Of a stretch of 64,000 nt of DNA, positions 51,590 to 62,237 are shown piece after piece. The DNA is from Pararge aegeria (Eukaryota; Arthropoda; Insecta; Lepidoptera; Nymphalidae), in NCBI RefSeq assembly GCF_905163445.1, contig NC_053195.1, positions 9,042,501-9,106,500 on the forward strand. The letters are read 5' to 3'. Numbering within the stretch: position 1 is the stretch's first letter; each line of letters opens with the position of its first letter. A program made the position numbers and the translations under genes. The notes beneath the pieces were generated by a model that was not told the origin of the DNA, searched no databases, and worked only from the letters and a program-made list of their open reading frames with translations.

Positions 51590-53215
51590 ACGGCCGTGAG
51601 AGGACAAGATTTGATAAAAAATATTAAAGTTCACTTGAAAGGGCATTTTTTCATTGCAACGAATCGGTAATTTCTTCTTAATATAATAATAACAGGCGTC
51701 AGATTAAACCAGATCACTTTTAATTAATTGCATAAGTTATTAAGTGATTGTTTATGATTAAAACAATCCACAAACACAGTCATTAATGCACGAAAGCTTT
51801 TGAATCTAACAATACTATTCCATGGCTAGCTAAATTAGTCGTACTAAAATATGCAGTCTATATGTTTGTATATTTGTTACCAATATGTGGTATTTATCGC
51901 TAAACATTTTTGTCAACTCAAAGATATATAATTCGAAGACATCTGAGAGGTCCCGGTTAATCGAACCCGGCGATTAATAAATCGGTTCGATAAATTCCTA
52001 AATTATACCCACCCACTTATATAAAGGTGGGTATAATTTGGGAATTTACAATTGAATAATTTTCCGTAAAAAACGGTTCTCAAGTTAGGGTGTGATTAAG
52101 GTAAAAAGGTATTCATACTTACTAATATTATGAAAGGAATGTCAGTTTATTTGTTTGTTTTGACTGCCTAAGCAACCCATGAACTTAATGAAACGAAAAG
52201 GCAGGAGCCTTAGTGTTAGTTCAAAAGACGGAGAGTAGCATTCGGGCGGGTTTTTGGTTGCTTAGTTGGGTAGGAAAAACACACTTTCGCATTATTAATG
52301 GTCCCACTAAGACGACGTACGGCTAGAATATTTTGATTAATTTAGTTTATCATACTGTGCTATTTACTGTATTTTATGGCTGAATTTACAATGCAGAAAT
52401 AAATAGTAAATAGTAGATTAAGCAAGAAGTGTTTCAAACAATCCATTTTCTCCGAGATGTTTATTTCCCTAGCCAACGCGACGGGTGGATATTTAAGTCT
52501 TGGCTAATAAATGAGTATGCATTTCACTTCGATTGTGTGAAGTTCGAGATTTAGGATCCGGTCGGGTCAAAAGTTAATATTTAGGTCAACTATAAAATGG
52601 GTATTATATATATAAATATTTAAGATTATATATTTAAGACCGAGTCATAATCTACCTAAAGAACGACATGTACTTATTGAAAATTATTCCAAGTGGCTAT
52701 TCCCATACAGATTTCATTCTCGTTCCTTTGGGATTTTCCCAATTTTCTATTTTTCTAAACCATCCCAGTATTGACAAACAATACTTGAAAACGGTGCACG
52801 GCAATTTATTTTTATATTTCTTATATAAAGATGGCCAATTTAGTATTTGATGCTGGGAAGAGGTAATTGTGGTAATGTAGTTTTACATGTGCTATCCACT
52901 TAGGTATGTTTTTAATTTTCTAGTTTAATTTTTAAAATTGAGGTCTTTAATTAAGTTTAGAAAGTTAGATCGTTCTCTACCTTTTATGAGCGTGTCGTAA
53001 AACTAAAGATGTAACTCTGTTTATTTTTATCTATTATAAGTTTGACCTACGATCGTGGACTCACCTTACCGTTCATTAGTGATTCCAAAAGACTGAAGCA
53101 GTATGGCAGTTTATCAAACTAACCCGTACTAATACAATAAACTAATATTTTTATCAACTTAAAGAACTGATATGCTTAATGCGCTCACTGAAAAACGGGA
53201 GTGAACTACGCCATT
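51590..53215. other. Intergenic, no gene
   Basis: Holds a 22-bp inverted repeat with one mismatch (51992-52013 with 52026-52047, core AAATTATACCCACC). A degenerate Helitron-type stretch lies near 52120-52280 (ACTAATATTATGAAAGGAAT, GCATTCGGGCGGG). No gene. Confidence 0.5.
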
Positions 53216-53224
53216 AACTGAGAA

Positions 53225-53400
53225 TTTTGCCAGGACTTCGCGATCCATAGGCTTAACCAACGTCGCAACAGTATTATAAAGATATATTATTTATCAAGTT
53301 TCGAATGGTTACTAACAAAGTTTTATATAACAATTTCGCCAGGACCTCGTGATCCATAGGCTAAACAAACGAGGCAACAGTATTATAAAGTCGCATTATT
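53225..53400 (-). repeat. Tandem duplicated SINE-head segment (~110-bp period)
   Basis: GCCAGGACTTCGCGATCCAT near 53230 and GCCAGGACCTCGTGATCCAT near 53340 each continue with AGGCTAAAC/TTAACC, AACAGTATTATAAAG and TTTATYAAGTTT. On the minus strand the phrases resemble a tRNA-like head (CCTCGTTTGTTTAGCCTATG). Confidence 0.65.
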
Positions 53401-53839
53401 TATTAAGTTTGGAACACTTATTAAACGAAGCCTGTTCATTTATATAACCCGTTAATCGGAATAGAAAGAATGAATACCTAATTCGAGAAATTCTTGCAAA
53501 ATAACTTGATGTTATTTTTAGAAGCTATTCTTAGAAAGTTGCAGGCACATAAAAATAGCTTGCAAACGGCGTTTGATCGCGAGAACAAACTTTTTAATTG
53601 AATTTTCCAGTCTTCAAATAAAATAGTACACCTTTTACTTTCCATGCGCTATTTATATCTCGTAACGTCAGAACACAACTTTTGTTTTTTGTTTATTTCT
53701 CATTGTATAACGGGGTTTTATTTTTTTTAAGCGGTGATAGCGCTTATGGTAGGAGCTCGACTTTACTTTCAGGGTTCGATTTTCAGCACGCAGCTCTAAC
53801 TTTTTACACGCAGTTATAAGTGAATTAAAATATTACTTG

Positions 53840-54035
53840 ATTCAACGGTGAAGGGAAACATCGTGAGGAAACCTGCATGCCTGAGAGTTCTACATAATGT
53901 TCTCAAAGGTGTGTGGAGTTCACCAATCCGCACTGGGCCAGCTTGGTGGACTACTGCCGTAACCCCTTCTCATTGTGGGAGGAGACCCGTGTTCCATAGT
54001 GGGCCGGTAATTGGTTGACATGATGATGATGATGA
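53840..54035 (+). mobile_element. SINE/LINE 3' element with (ATG)n tail
   Basis: GGTGAAGGGAAACATCGTGA, GGAAACCTGCATGCCTGAGA, ACCAATCCGCACTGGGCCAG, GTGGACTACTGCCGTAACCC, TGGGAGGAGACCCGTGTTCC and (ATG)n. The best copy of its family. Confidence 0.7.
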
Positions 54036-54242
54036 ACTGGGTTTCATTGATTGTTATCTTTATGTACGCCCATAGTGCTTGTTTATGCGTTTGTATGAAA
54101 TACTTGCAATTTGTTTAATATTGTATCGTTCTAAGAAAAATATACTATAATATTTAGAAAATTAAATAATAAATTTTGCTTCTTCTTTCTTAAAACATCG
54201 GCAGTTGGTAAAGAAAAGAAATCCTATTTTAAAAATCGCTGT

Positions 54243-54410
54243 TAATCTAATCCTTACTAATATTATAAATGCGAAAGTGTGTTTGTTTGTCCTTCATTTA
54301 CGCCCTAACTAAGTTTAGTATATAGTTATATGAAAGGACGGAGAGAGTACCATAAGTTACTTTTTACCCCAGAAAAACAAATGGTTCCGAAGAGATTTAT
54401 AAAAAACGGT
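54243..54410 (+). mobile_element. Helitron-like 5' end fragment
   Basis: TCCTTACTAATATTATAAAT, GCGAAAGTGTGTTTGTTTGT and TACTTTTTACCCCAGAAAAA. Confidence 0.55.
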
Positions 54411-54780
54411 AATAAACTCGCTCAAAAAACGTGGGCAACAGGTATAATCATAAATCCAAAAGTGGACTTATTGTTTTTTTTTGTCTATTTTCTTTAACGC
54501 AGCAACGGAGCAACGGATTGACTTTAATTTTATGCGTATGCAGATGTTTATTGGCTGTATATTGTCATACTTTACTAAAAGTTTTTTTGGTTCTTACGTT
54601 ATTTATCATTTAGGATATAATTTATCCCAATAATATAGAAAAACCTTTAATTTTAAGTTCATGCTGCAAAAGGGAGCCAAGTCAAAAATAAAATAAGTGA
54701 AAAAATAAAATAAGTAAAATGAATTAAACTGTTATTATTTATTTTTATTTCTTATTTACACGAAATCGGATGGGTAGGAC

Positions 54781-55419
54781 TTAAAGGATGTGAGTGATGG
54801 GGGCAGCGTAAGAGATTGTTCTGTAGGGAGCCCAGGGGGCGGCGTACGAGTAGGGAGAAGCGATCAGTGGTGCTCTGGCAACGGCGATGGTGCTCAGATG
54901 GGGAGCGATGACGGGTACGGAGCGTTTCTTGAGGATGTGTGCGCCACTAAGAGCCTTGGCGGTAAGGTGAGCGGAGCGGTCCAAGTTGACATCAAGGGTG
55001 TCAAGAGGCCTGCCGTCAGCACCGAGGATGTTGGCGGGCTGTCCTGGAGCGAGCGACAATGGCCCACGGTAGTTGTACGGCTGGTAGTAAGGCGCTGCGT
55101 AAGCAAAAGGAGCCACAAACGGAGCTGTGAAGGGAGCCACAACTGCGACCGAGCGTTTCTTCAGCAAGTGGAATCCATTGTTGAGTGCTTTTGCAGTGAA
55201 GTGAGCTGAGCGGTCCAAGTTTACATCCAGGGTGTCCAGAGGCCTGCCATCAGCAGCTAAGATATTGGCGGGTTGGCCGGGAGCCAGCGACAGCGGTCCG
55301 CGGTAGTTGGTCGGCTGCCACAAAGGTGCGGCATATGCCAGGGGAGAAATGTAACCCGCGAGGAGTCCTGACGCGGACGCCGCAGCCACGAAGCAAGACA
55401 ACACCACCAGCTTAAACAT
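54781..55419 (-). CDS. Double-core cuticular-type secreted protein (212 aa)
   Basis: Tandem paralogue of the 50793 gene, same strand. Signal peptide MFKLVVLSCFVAAASA (1-16). Core 1 at 38-90 (TNYRGPLSLAPGQPANIL, ADGRPLDTLDVNLDRSAHF, HLLKKRS) and core 2 at 115-167 (NILGADGRPL, HILKKRS), with a Tyr/Ala/Pro linker. Core 1 and core 2 each match their counterpart in the sister gene better than each other (GFHLLKKRS against GAHILKKRS), so the internal duplication came before the gene duplication. Tail LSTIAVARAPLI then Tyr/Ala/Pro, ending THIL. Leader 41 nt. Several AATAAA signals on the minus strand near 54738-54751. Confidence 0.87.
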   Translation of the reverse strand: MFKLVVLSCFVAAASASGLLAGYISPLAYAAPLWQPTNYRGPLSLAPGQPANILAADGRPLDTLDVNLDRSAHFTAKALNNGFHLLKKRSVAVVAPFTAPFVAPFAYAAPYYQPYNYRGPLSLAPGQPANILGADGRPLDTLDVNLDRSAHLTAKALSGAHILKKRSVPVIAPHLSTIAVARAPLIASPYSYAAPWAPYRTISYAAPITHIL

Positions 55420-55459
55420 TGTTAGAGTGGTCTGCGTTGTTTTCTGGATCCAGAAACAC

Positions 55460-55528
55460 TGATGCCATTGTCAAGTGGCAAGCTTCTTTTATACTTGTAT
55501 AATTAACTTGATAGGCGTCACCGGAATA
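55460..55528 (-). promoter_or_regulatory. Promoter of the double-core type
   Basis: Minus strand: TATTCCGGTGACGCC (55514-55528), TATAAAA (55487-55493), CAGTGTT initiator region with start A at 55460. Confidence 0.75.
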
Positions 55529-55534
55529 CATCGT

Positions 55535-56110
55535 TGGCCATGAAAGAACAACTTCTGCTGGGAAAGGAAAGCTAGTTTATCAAGACGATTTGTTCTCCTA
55601 TACGATATAATAATTCACTGCGCGAACTTGTTCTGATTTTTATGCATTCGGAATGCCACAAGTTGCAGTTTTATTCTCGATTGCACGTCTGATGCCTTGA
55701 GTTATTAGCGCACTTCGTTATATTTATTTTCACGCAGTGATATATAATGTCATTATTTGCAGAGTATATATTGAATTTTAATATTTTTATAAAATAAAGT
55801 TGTCGACACAAAATGATTAAAAATAAATCTTTTAAATTCAAAAATAACGTGCACGATTTTTGATAAAATCATTATTCTACTCATTATGATTTTATGATGG
55901 TGGTTGTGGTGGTGATGATGATGATTATATTTAAGACAGGTATAATAAGAAAATAGTAATTAATAAAGTAAAAACTTCCAAAAAATCGTAAATCGGAAAT
56001 ATAATTCTTTATCAAATTTGCGAGCCGAATTATTTAAAAGGTAGCCATCAATTTTCTCTATGTACTTACTAAGAAGGAAAAACTACACGCATATAGTTTT
56101 ATAGTTATTA
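55535..56110. other. Intergenic, no gene
   Basis: AT-rich with a purine-patterned GGTGGTTGTGGTGGTGATGA run at about 55898-55925. Confidence 0.5.
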
Positions 56111-56114
56111 TAGT

Positions 56115-56520
56115 TTCTGTCTGGTGGTAGGATTCGACCAGCTAGTTACCACTCTGCCGACAAAGACGTCCCGCTAAGCGACACCATAAGTACAGAAGAG
56201 ACCATAAAAAACCGTAAGTACCGTAGGTTACCATATAGGTAACTTATGGAACCTATCGATTAGAAAAGGTTAGACCGACTGCATCTTAGATATATAAGAT
56301 TGCAGCCAAGCGCTAACTTCAAATAAAAAAAACGCAATCTTATTCTCCACTATGAAAGCGGTAACTTAAGGTGAACCAAACCAGATCAGAAATTACAAGA
56401 TTCCGAATTCCCCTGCCAGGTATTGAACCCGTGACCTCCCACTTAGAGACCAGTGTTAGAAACGTGGGGATGGACTTAAATAATATTAATTTTCCACCAC
56501 TGCGCCGTCTAGGGCGTCAA
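56115..56520. mobile_element. Two fragments of the second SINE family, opposite strands
   Basis: 56115-56320 (plus) has TTTCTGTCTGGTGGTAGGAT, CTAGTTACCACTCTGCCGAC and GATTGCAGCCAAGCGCTAAC. 56370-56520 (minus) has CCCTGCCAGGTATTGAACCC, GTGACCTCCCACTTAGAGAC and CACTGCGCCGTCTAGGGCGT. Open frames here come from the repeat. Confidence 0.6.
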
Positions 56521-56524
56521 CAAA

Positions 56525-57355
56525 CCTCACTGTACATTTATTTGTACCTAGTACCTATATTCTTATTGCAGTCACCTACTGCAGTATGGCTCTGCAAAGA
56601 GCAAAAACAAGAGTCAATTCTTCCAATGACTTTATCAGGCATGATTGGGGAAAACCAATCAAAAATAAAAAAAGGCAATTAAAAATATTCTTGACAAATA
56701 CTGTATCAAGAAGTATCACGTAATACATTTTGTTTAACGAGAATACTCTAATGTTAAACAGAATTAAGGCATTCAGACCAGCACAATAATTATTATATGA
56801 ATCATTCTATAACCTAAATAAGAAAAACGTATAACTACATATTTTAAGCGTATTTGTATGTTGATATTTTATTGTAAACACGGAGAGGATGTAAATATCA
56901 ATGCTAATTAACTTTGATCTTAACAATACGATCCTAATAAAAACTTAATGGTACCTAATAGTGGCCGCCCTTTTGTGGCAAAGTGGGTTAATCTTGCAGC
57001 TTATACATAATAGGAGAAAAATACCAAAGTGTTGAATTATTACATTGCCTATATTAGCGTAAGAACCTTATTCTATACCTATAAAACATCTCGAGTCAAT
57101 CAATCTGAGGCGGTAGGCCACACTTGTACAATGAATGGAAAGTTTGGTCAATCTTTTCCCCCTAATTATTTACCTTTTGTGTGAAAAAAGAAGCTTTTGA
57201 GTATAGACTTATGAACAGACTTCTCACGCAAATAATATTTAACAACAAAACTAACCCTAGGTATTTACAGTGAAAAGTATTCTCAAGCAAACCATGCTCC
57301 CAAATGTTCAATTTGTTGGCATTTTATCCAAAACGCTGGCGCTAAACTCTTAGCA
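56525..57355. other. Intergenic, no gene
   Basis: Nothing recognised. Confidence 0.5.
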
Positions 57356-57359
57356 TTTG

Positions 57360-57600
57360 CCCTCAATCTCAGCAGTGATGATGCAGTTTAATGGTCCTAA
57401 TTGGTTTCTACGGCCAATCGTACCGTAATGCATAAATCACTTGATGGTACGTTTTTGTCAGCTGGTAACTAACCCCGCTCGAAGCTTCCCACCAGACCAG
57501 AACAGAGAAAATTTAAAAATTATAAATTGCCACTGTCACCCATCGAACCCTGGACCTGCTTCAGCGCTCACCACTGCGCCATGAAGGTCGTCAAATGAGT
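57360..57600 (-). mobile_element. tRNA-derived SINE (second family)
   Basis: GTGATGATGCAGTTTAATGG, GGTTTCTACGGCCAATCGTA, CGTACCGTAATGCATAAATC, TCGAAGCTTCCCACCAGACC and reversed head GCGCTCACCACTGCGCCATG. Confidence 0.7.
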
Positions 57601-57604
57601 TTGT

Positions 57605-58800
57605 ATTATACGTTTTACTGATTGCTGGCCTTGTTTCCCTCAAGTCTAGGTTATTAACATAATAAAAACAATTTAACAATAAAAAACAGATAAAAATATT
57701 GCAAATGCCAATATGTATAATAATTTACATTTTACAGTAAAATATTAAAAAAAATACAAATGCTTTAAAAAAAATCTTACATACAAATAAGCAGAAGAAT
57801 TAGTGATTAGTGTCTAGTAGAAAGAAAATATGGTAAACACTCTGTGTGGATTAATTTAAATAATTAAATATTCAGAAGCTATTTCGGTCCCTCATGTAAT
57901 TTATTGATTTACTATGGGATTCTTATGTGACCTGATTCGAAGGTAAAGTACACGTGTTGTTCGCAACAATGCAACGCCTTCAGAATTCTTGTATTACTAT
58001 TTTTAGCTGAATAGCCACCTTCTTGATTATATTAACTAGCTGGGCCCCGCGGTGTTACCCATGGTGATTATGTCGTTGGGTTGCTTTGTTAGGACTTGAA
58101 GGGAGGACGATATTTGGTGTAAAAATACGAATGTTCCAGTAGACCACACCTGGGAATTCGATGTTTTTCCAGGACCAAAAGAAGCCGCTGTTATATACTC
58201 TCCTTCATAGGAAAAATTTTCATCAACACGCCGGAGTTAAGAAATTGGCGGTGTAAACCCCTGTGCCTTGGAGACCATGTTAAGCCGTTATCACTGAGTT
58301 TTGAACTATAGTCGTCGAAGCTCACCAACCCGTATCGGAGCAGCGTGGTGGATTTATGTTCTAAAACCATGCTTAGTATGAGAGAGGAGGCTTGTGTTCA
58401 GCAGTCGGACGTGGGATGATGACGATCAATATATTATGAGATTAAATATTGTTATTTGTCCAAGTTACAAGTACTACTTTATGTAGCCGACTGTATTTTT
58501 TTTTTTTTTAAATAACCGTTTGACCGTTTTACTTCAACGGGATGCAAGCAACCTTTATTTTAAATTGTGCCCTTATCCTTGTAGCTCCTGTAACGCAAAG
58601 GGTAGGTTTCTTTTCAGGTACAACATATTACCAATTATATTTGCAATTGAGTTGTGTATATGTATAATAAATAAATGCATTACATAACATATGCCACGCG
58701 GCATCGTTCCGGAACGCTAAACAATGGAAGCCTTAAAATTAGTGCTATAAATATGTGCATTACATAAATCGACGCTCAAAAAATTCGTGGAAAGCCACTT
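57605..58800. other. Intergenic with a SINE fragment
   Basis: A third-family SINE fragment lies at about 58225-58440 (CTGTGCCTTGGAGACCATGT, GGAGCAGCGTGGTGGATTTA, GAGAGAGGAGGCTTGTGTTC). GCTGGGCCCCGCGGTGTTAC near 58040 resembles a Helitron end. No gene. Confidence 0.5.
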
Positions 58801-58804
58801 ATTA

Positions 58805-59180
58805 TCATCATCAACTCATTATCAGCCTCCTCTCAGAATGAGAAAGGTTTAGACTATAGTCCACCTCGCTGGCCAAGTGTGGATTGGTGGACTTTACACA
58901 CCCTTTTTTTTTTTTTTGTCTTGGTGGAAAAGCTTTATGGCTACCTCTGTCCTTTTGGGCAGGACAGAGGTTATGTGGGACTCGTTCACCCCAACTAAAA
59001 CCACCACGACATGTCCCTCTCGTTGGCTTTATTGGACGTTCGGGGAACCCGTTGTACACTTCCCAGACGGACTTTAAACACCCTAGAAAATATTATGGAG
59101 AACCCTGCATGACCATGCAGGTTTCCTCACGAAGTTTTCCTTCACCGTTTTAGAAAGGTGATTTCTAATTCTTAATGCAC
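58805..59180 (-). mobile_element. SINE/LINE element interrupted by a nested retroposon
   Basis: The outer element (ATTATCATCATCAACTC, CCTCGCTGGCCAAGTGTGGA, then CCTAGAAAATATTATGGAG, GGTTTCCTCACGAAGTTTTC) is split at 58903 and resumes at 59084. The order matches the uninterrupted copy at 29092-29220. Confidence 0.75.
58904..59068 (-). mobile_element. Nested LINE 3' insertion with 15-bp target duplication
   Basis: Flanked by GGACTTTACACACCC (58889-58903) and GGACTTTAAACACCC (59069-59083), one mismatch. It begins on the plus strand with a T-run (poly-A tail on minus) and carries CCTCTGTCCTTTTGGGCAGG and ATTGGACGTTCGGGGAACCC. A 5'-truncated non-LTR insertion of 165 bp. Confidence 0.8.
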
Positions 59181-59184
59181 ACAT

Positions 59185-59865
59185 AACTTAAAACAGTTAG
59201 AAAAGCGTACCGGGGGGTTCGAAGTTGAGGTCCGAACCAATAAACTATCACCGCTTTAGAGAGCCTCTTATCACCAGCAACAGAATTCTAAAAAGACCTA
59301 TATCCCGTATTGTAATACGGAGGTGGAGATGACGACATCCTTACACGTGGTTAGCTCTATTAACATATCCTTAGGAACTTATCCGTCAACTTACATTAGA
59401 GCAACGTAGGGAATTGACTTGCCGTCATTTATTTTATAGGAACGAATTGAAGCTAAAATTGAAGGCACAAACGCAAGTATTATGACATCATTACAGTTTG
59501 GGACACGTGGATATGCTAGACAAAGATGGATGGTATTAATATCTTTCTTTATAAGTATCCATTTTGGGGGAATAAACTTAATTTCTTTCATTATATATAC
59601 ATGAATTTAGGATATCTGTTCGTACATCAACTCTGAAGTTGGACATAAATAATAATATATATTATATATAATAATTATATGTGTATTTTTTTGTCATTTA
59701 TTATTTTTCTTTTTTTTTAAATTATTAACAATGCTTAAAAATAAATTAAAAAACACTATTAAAATTTAAAAAAAAAAACTTGCGCTTGCGGGTTTTTGAA
59801 TGCCCATGCAACCGGTGGTCAGAACTCCAGAGTGAGGAACCTCCTCACAATACGCGCCGTTTCAA
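59185..59865. other. Intergenic, no gene
   Basis: AT-rich with poly-A/T runs near 59712 and 59768. Reversed LINE coding debris probably begins around 59790. Confidence 0.45.
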
Positions 59866-59868
59866 GGA

Positions 59869-60114
59869 CTACTGCCGACTGTTCTGTATCCGACCCTTGA
59901 TCCAACAACCAAGCGAAAGCTTCTTAAGATGTTGGTCGAAGCTTTTTGCGAGAAGACCATTGACTGAAATCGGAACAACAACGGTCGACTCAACATTCCA
60001 CATGGCGGTAATCTCGTGAGCAAGGTCCAAGTATTTAGATACTTTTTCCTTTTCAGCTTTCACCAGATTATCGTCATGTGGAATAGTAATGTCAAGAATT
60101 ATTGCACGGCGCAC
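59869..60114 (-). mobile_element. LINE ORF2 C-terminal remnant
   Basis: The minus strand is open for about 80 codons: RRAIILDITIPHDDNLVKAE, KEKVSKYLDLAHEITAMWNV, ESTVVVPISVNG, LAKSFDQHLKKLSLGCWIKG. This endonuclease-like block (ILDITIPHDDN, KYLDLAxEI) is familiar as the C-terminal end of a lepidopteran non-LTR retrotransposon ORF. The reading frame is lost downstream. Confidence 0.65.
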
Positions 60115-60205
60115 TGATCGATCGATTATTATATGTGTATTATTTTTATGTAGGTAGAAATTTTTATTGCCGCACCAACCCTTTCCTTATAAGAACTACT
60201 TTCGC

Positions 60206-60357
60206 CAAAGGTAGTCTGGGAGGGATCGCTTTAGCGATAAGACCGCCTTTGCACACCTAAACTAGTTTTTAATATTTTTTATTTGTAAATGTGTTTCCCG
60301 TTGTATTTTTTTGTGTGTGCAATAAAAAAATTAATAATAATAATAATAATAAATAAA
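60206..60357 (+). mobile_element. Non-LTR 3' tail with (AAT)n end
   Basis: GGTAGTCTGGGAGGGATCGC, TTTAGCGATAAGACCGCC, T-rich 3' UTR, GTGTGTGCAATAAAAAAATT and (AAT)n at about 60331-60355. Confidence 0.65.
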
Positions 60358-60359
60358 TG

Positions 60360-60815
60360 CAGTAACGAGTTTGTTACAATTTCAATTTCATAAAGTAACA
60401 GAGTACCTACAAGTTTAAAACTACTTATTTTGACTAGTTAGGTTAGTTGAAATTAGAATGTGCTGAAATAACGTGTAATAATTTTATTAAAAGTGACACC
60501 TATACTTATAGCATTTATAGCTTCGGCACACGTCATTAATTGGCTTCAGTACGTAGTTACCAGCGCAATTTGTATATTTATTTGTTGTCAGCTTTGATCT
60601 TAAAACTGAAAGTAGCACTGCTGGACGTATTAATTTATTTTTAAACGCATTGTTTGTTTGCTTTTATTTCTTTTGTCCTTAATAAGTTCGACAGTGATGA
60701 ACTGAGTGGTGTGATCTCGGCGCCCTTGCTCTGTGTAAATATCAGCTTCCTGAACGACCTCCCTGCACCGGTTTTTACAATACGAGATCGCCCTTAGTAT
60801 TCGTGTGATCACTTT
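60360..60815. other. Upstream flank of the retinin-like gene
   Basis: No gene. GAACGACCTCCCTGCACCGG near 60752 looks like a SINE-head scrap. Confidence 0.4.
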
Positions 60816-60816
60816 C

Positions 60817-60849
60817 TATAAATACAATGCAAAATAGCATCTGGCATCA
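60817..60849 (+). promoter_or_regulatory. Core promoter (TATA + initiator)
   Basis: TATAAATA at 60817-60824 and GGCATCAGT with start A at 60849 (32 bp apart). No CRE or TTTTTCCGAG module seen. Confidence 0.7.
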
Positions 60850-60880
60850 GTCGTTCCCCATCCGAACAACACAGACCAAG

Positions 60881-61564
60881 ATGTTCAAATTGGTGGTGTT
60901 GTGCGCTTTCCTCGCTGCGGCGGTAGCTGAACCTAGTGGGCTTTTCGCACCCTTAGCCTACAGTACGAGTTTCTTGGCGCCAGCAAGAACGACTATCACC
61001 AACCAGGCCAGCAGCGTCATCCACCCATCACCGTTCGCCTACTCCGCGCCATGGGCTTACAACGCGCCTTTGGGCCATCTGATTAAGAAACGGTCTCCTT
61101 CAGTGGTTAGCTCATACATCGCGCCATCTACATACATAGCCCACTCTCCTATTGCTACAACTTACGCCGCATCACCTTTTGCCTACACGTCTTACTCGCC
61201 CTTGGCAACGACTTATGGAGCACCAATCTACACCACTGCAGCGCATTTTATTAAGAAGAGGTCTGCACTCTTCTACGGACCCACCACATACGTAGCACCT
61301 TCTGCTTACCACGCTGCTCCCTTGTTGACACCTACTTACACCGCCCCTATCTATTCTACTCCTTATGTTTCTTCTGCCCCTATTACGTACACGCACTTGA
61401 TCAAGAAGCGATCTGCTCCTTTCGCCTTGACAGCCTACGCAGCTCCTGCCGCCTTTTCTCACCAATCCAGAGTAGACATTAAAAGCTCCCCAGCTGTGGC
61501 AACTTACTCGTACTCCAGCCCCATCACATACGCTAGTCCATACGGTTTCACTCGTCTGATCTAA
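60881..61564 (+). CDS. Tyr/Ala/Pro-rich cuticular protein with retinin-like motif, three KKRS units (227 aa)
   Basis: Signal peptide MFKLVVLCAFLAAAVA (1-16). The chain is a Tyr/Ser/Ala/Pro low-complexity sequence punctuated by three (L/F)IKKRS sites at residues 67-72, 123-128 and 173-178, spaced 56 and 50 residues, so it is built of three modules. Near the end SHQSRVDIKSSPAVATYSYS (193-212) resembles the retinin domain that defines the CPLCA cuticular proteins. The core of the neighbouring family is absent, yet signal peptide, leader and KKRS usage are shared. Start chosen at the Met 32 nt after the predicted initiator. AATAAA at 61660-61665. Cuticle assignment is inferred from motif and composition. 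Confidence 0.85.
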   Translation: MFKLVVLCAFLAAAVAEPSGLFAPLAYSTSFLAPARTTITNQASSVIHPSPFAYSAPWAYNAPLGHLIKKRSPSVVSSYIAPSTYIAHSPIATTYAASPFAYTSYSPLATTYGAPIYTTAAHFIKKRSALFYGPTTYVAPSAYHAAPLLTPTYTAPIYSTPYVSSAPITYTHLIKKRSAPFALTAYAAPAAFSHQSRVDIKSSPAVATYSYSSPITYASPYGFTRLI

Positions 61565-61669
61565 TTAAAGTGAATATCAGTGGTTTTTTTTGGAAATTTC
61601 AAAATTTGATTTCTATGCAATAGTTGTTCGTTTCAATTGTACATGTTAGATCAAATGTAAATAAAGTTA

Positions 61670-62200
61670 ACCAAATTTTAATATATGTTTTTTCATTATT
61701 TCCTGTAATATTTATTGTAACGTGTTGTGTTATTTATATTCCTATGATTCACATCAAGGTCAAATAAAAAGAATTTAATTTTGTAATTTAAAATAATAAT
61801 TGTTATAATTATAAATTACAAAATAAATTTTTTTTTCAAGTAAAAAGTATCATTAGGTATTAATTTTATTTCAAAAATCATATTGTATTTGATATGAAAC
61901 AAATTTCAATCCAGTACTTAGCATTAATTATATTAAAAACAAGGAAAGTGGTTACTTAAAAAGTCATACAGTAATATTTTTTTTATTTATGCAAAAAGAT
62001 CAACAATTTCAAATTTCAATCAAATAGTTTAATAATTCAATTCATATAATTCAGTCACTCTCTCAAATAATCTTACAAATAAACCATATTAAAATACGTC
62101 TAATTTACAGTCAAATGATTAAAAAAGCACTGAAATAATTATTTGCTTATTAAAAACATTCACCCAATTTGTCCAATTTAATGTTGAATTCAGTTAATTG
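61670..62200. other. Intergenic between convergent genes
   Basis: Very AT-rich; palindromic TTTTGTAATTTAAAATAAT and ATTATAAATTACAAAATAAA segments near 61780-61825. No gene. Confidence 0.5.
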
Positions 62201-62237
62201 AATGTTCCGTATTATCTTGTATGAAAATATCTGTTTT

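Noticed and set aside
52668..52850. Open frame of 60 codons (MYLLKIIPSGYSHTDFILVP)
   Set aside because: No signal peptide, domain or promoter pattern like its neighbours; flanked by anonymous AT-rich DNA.
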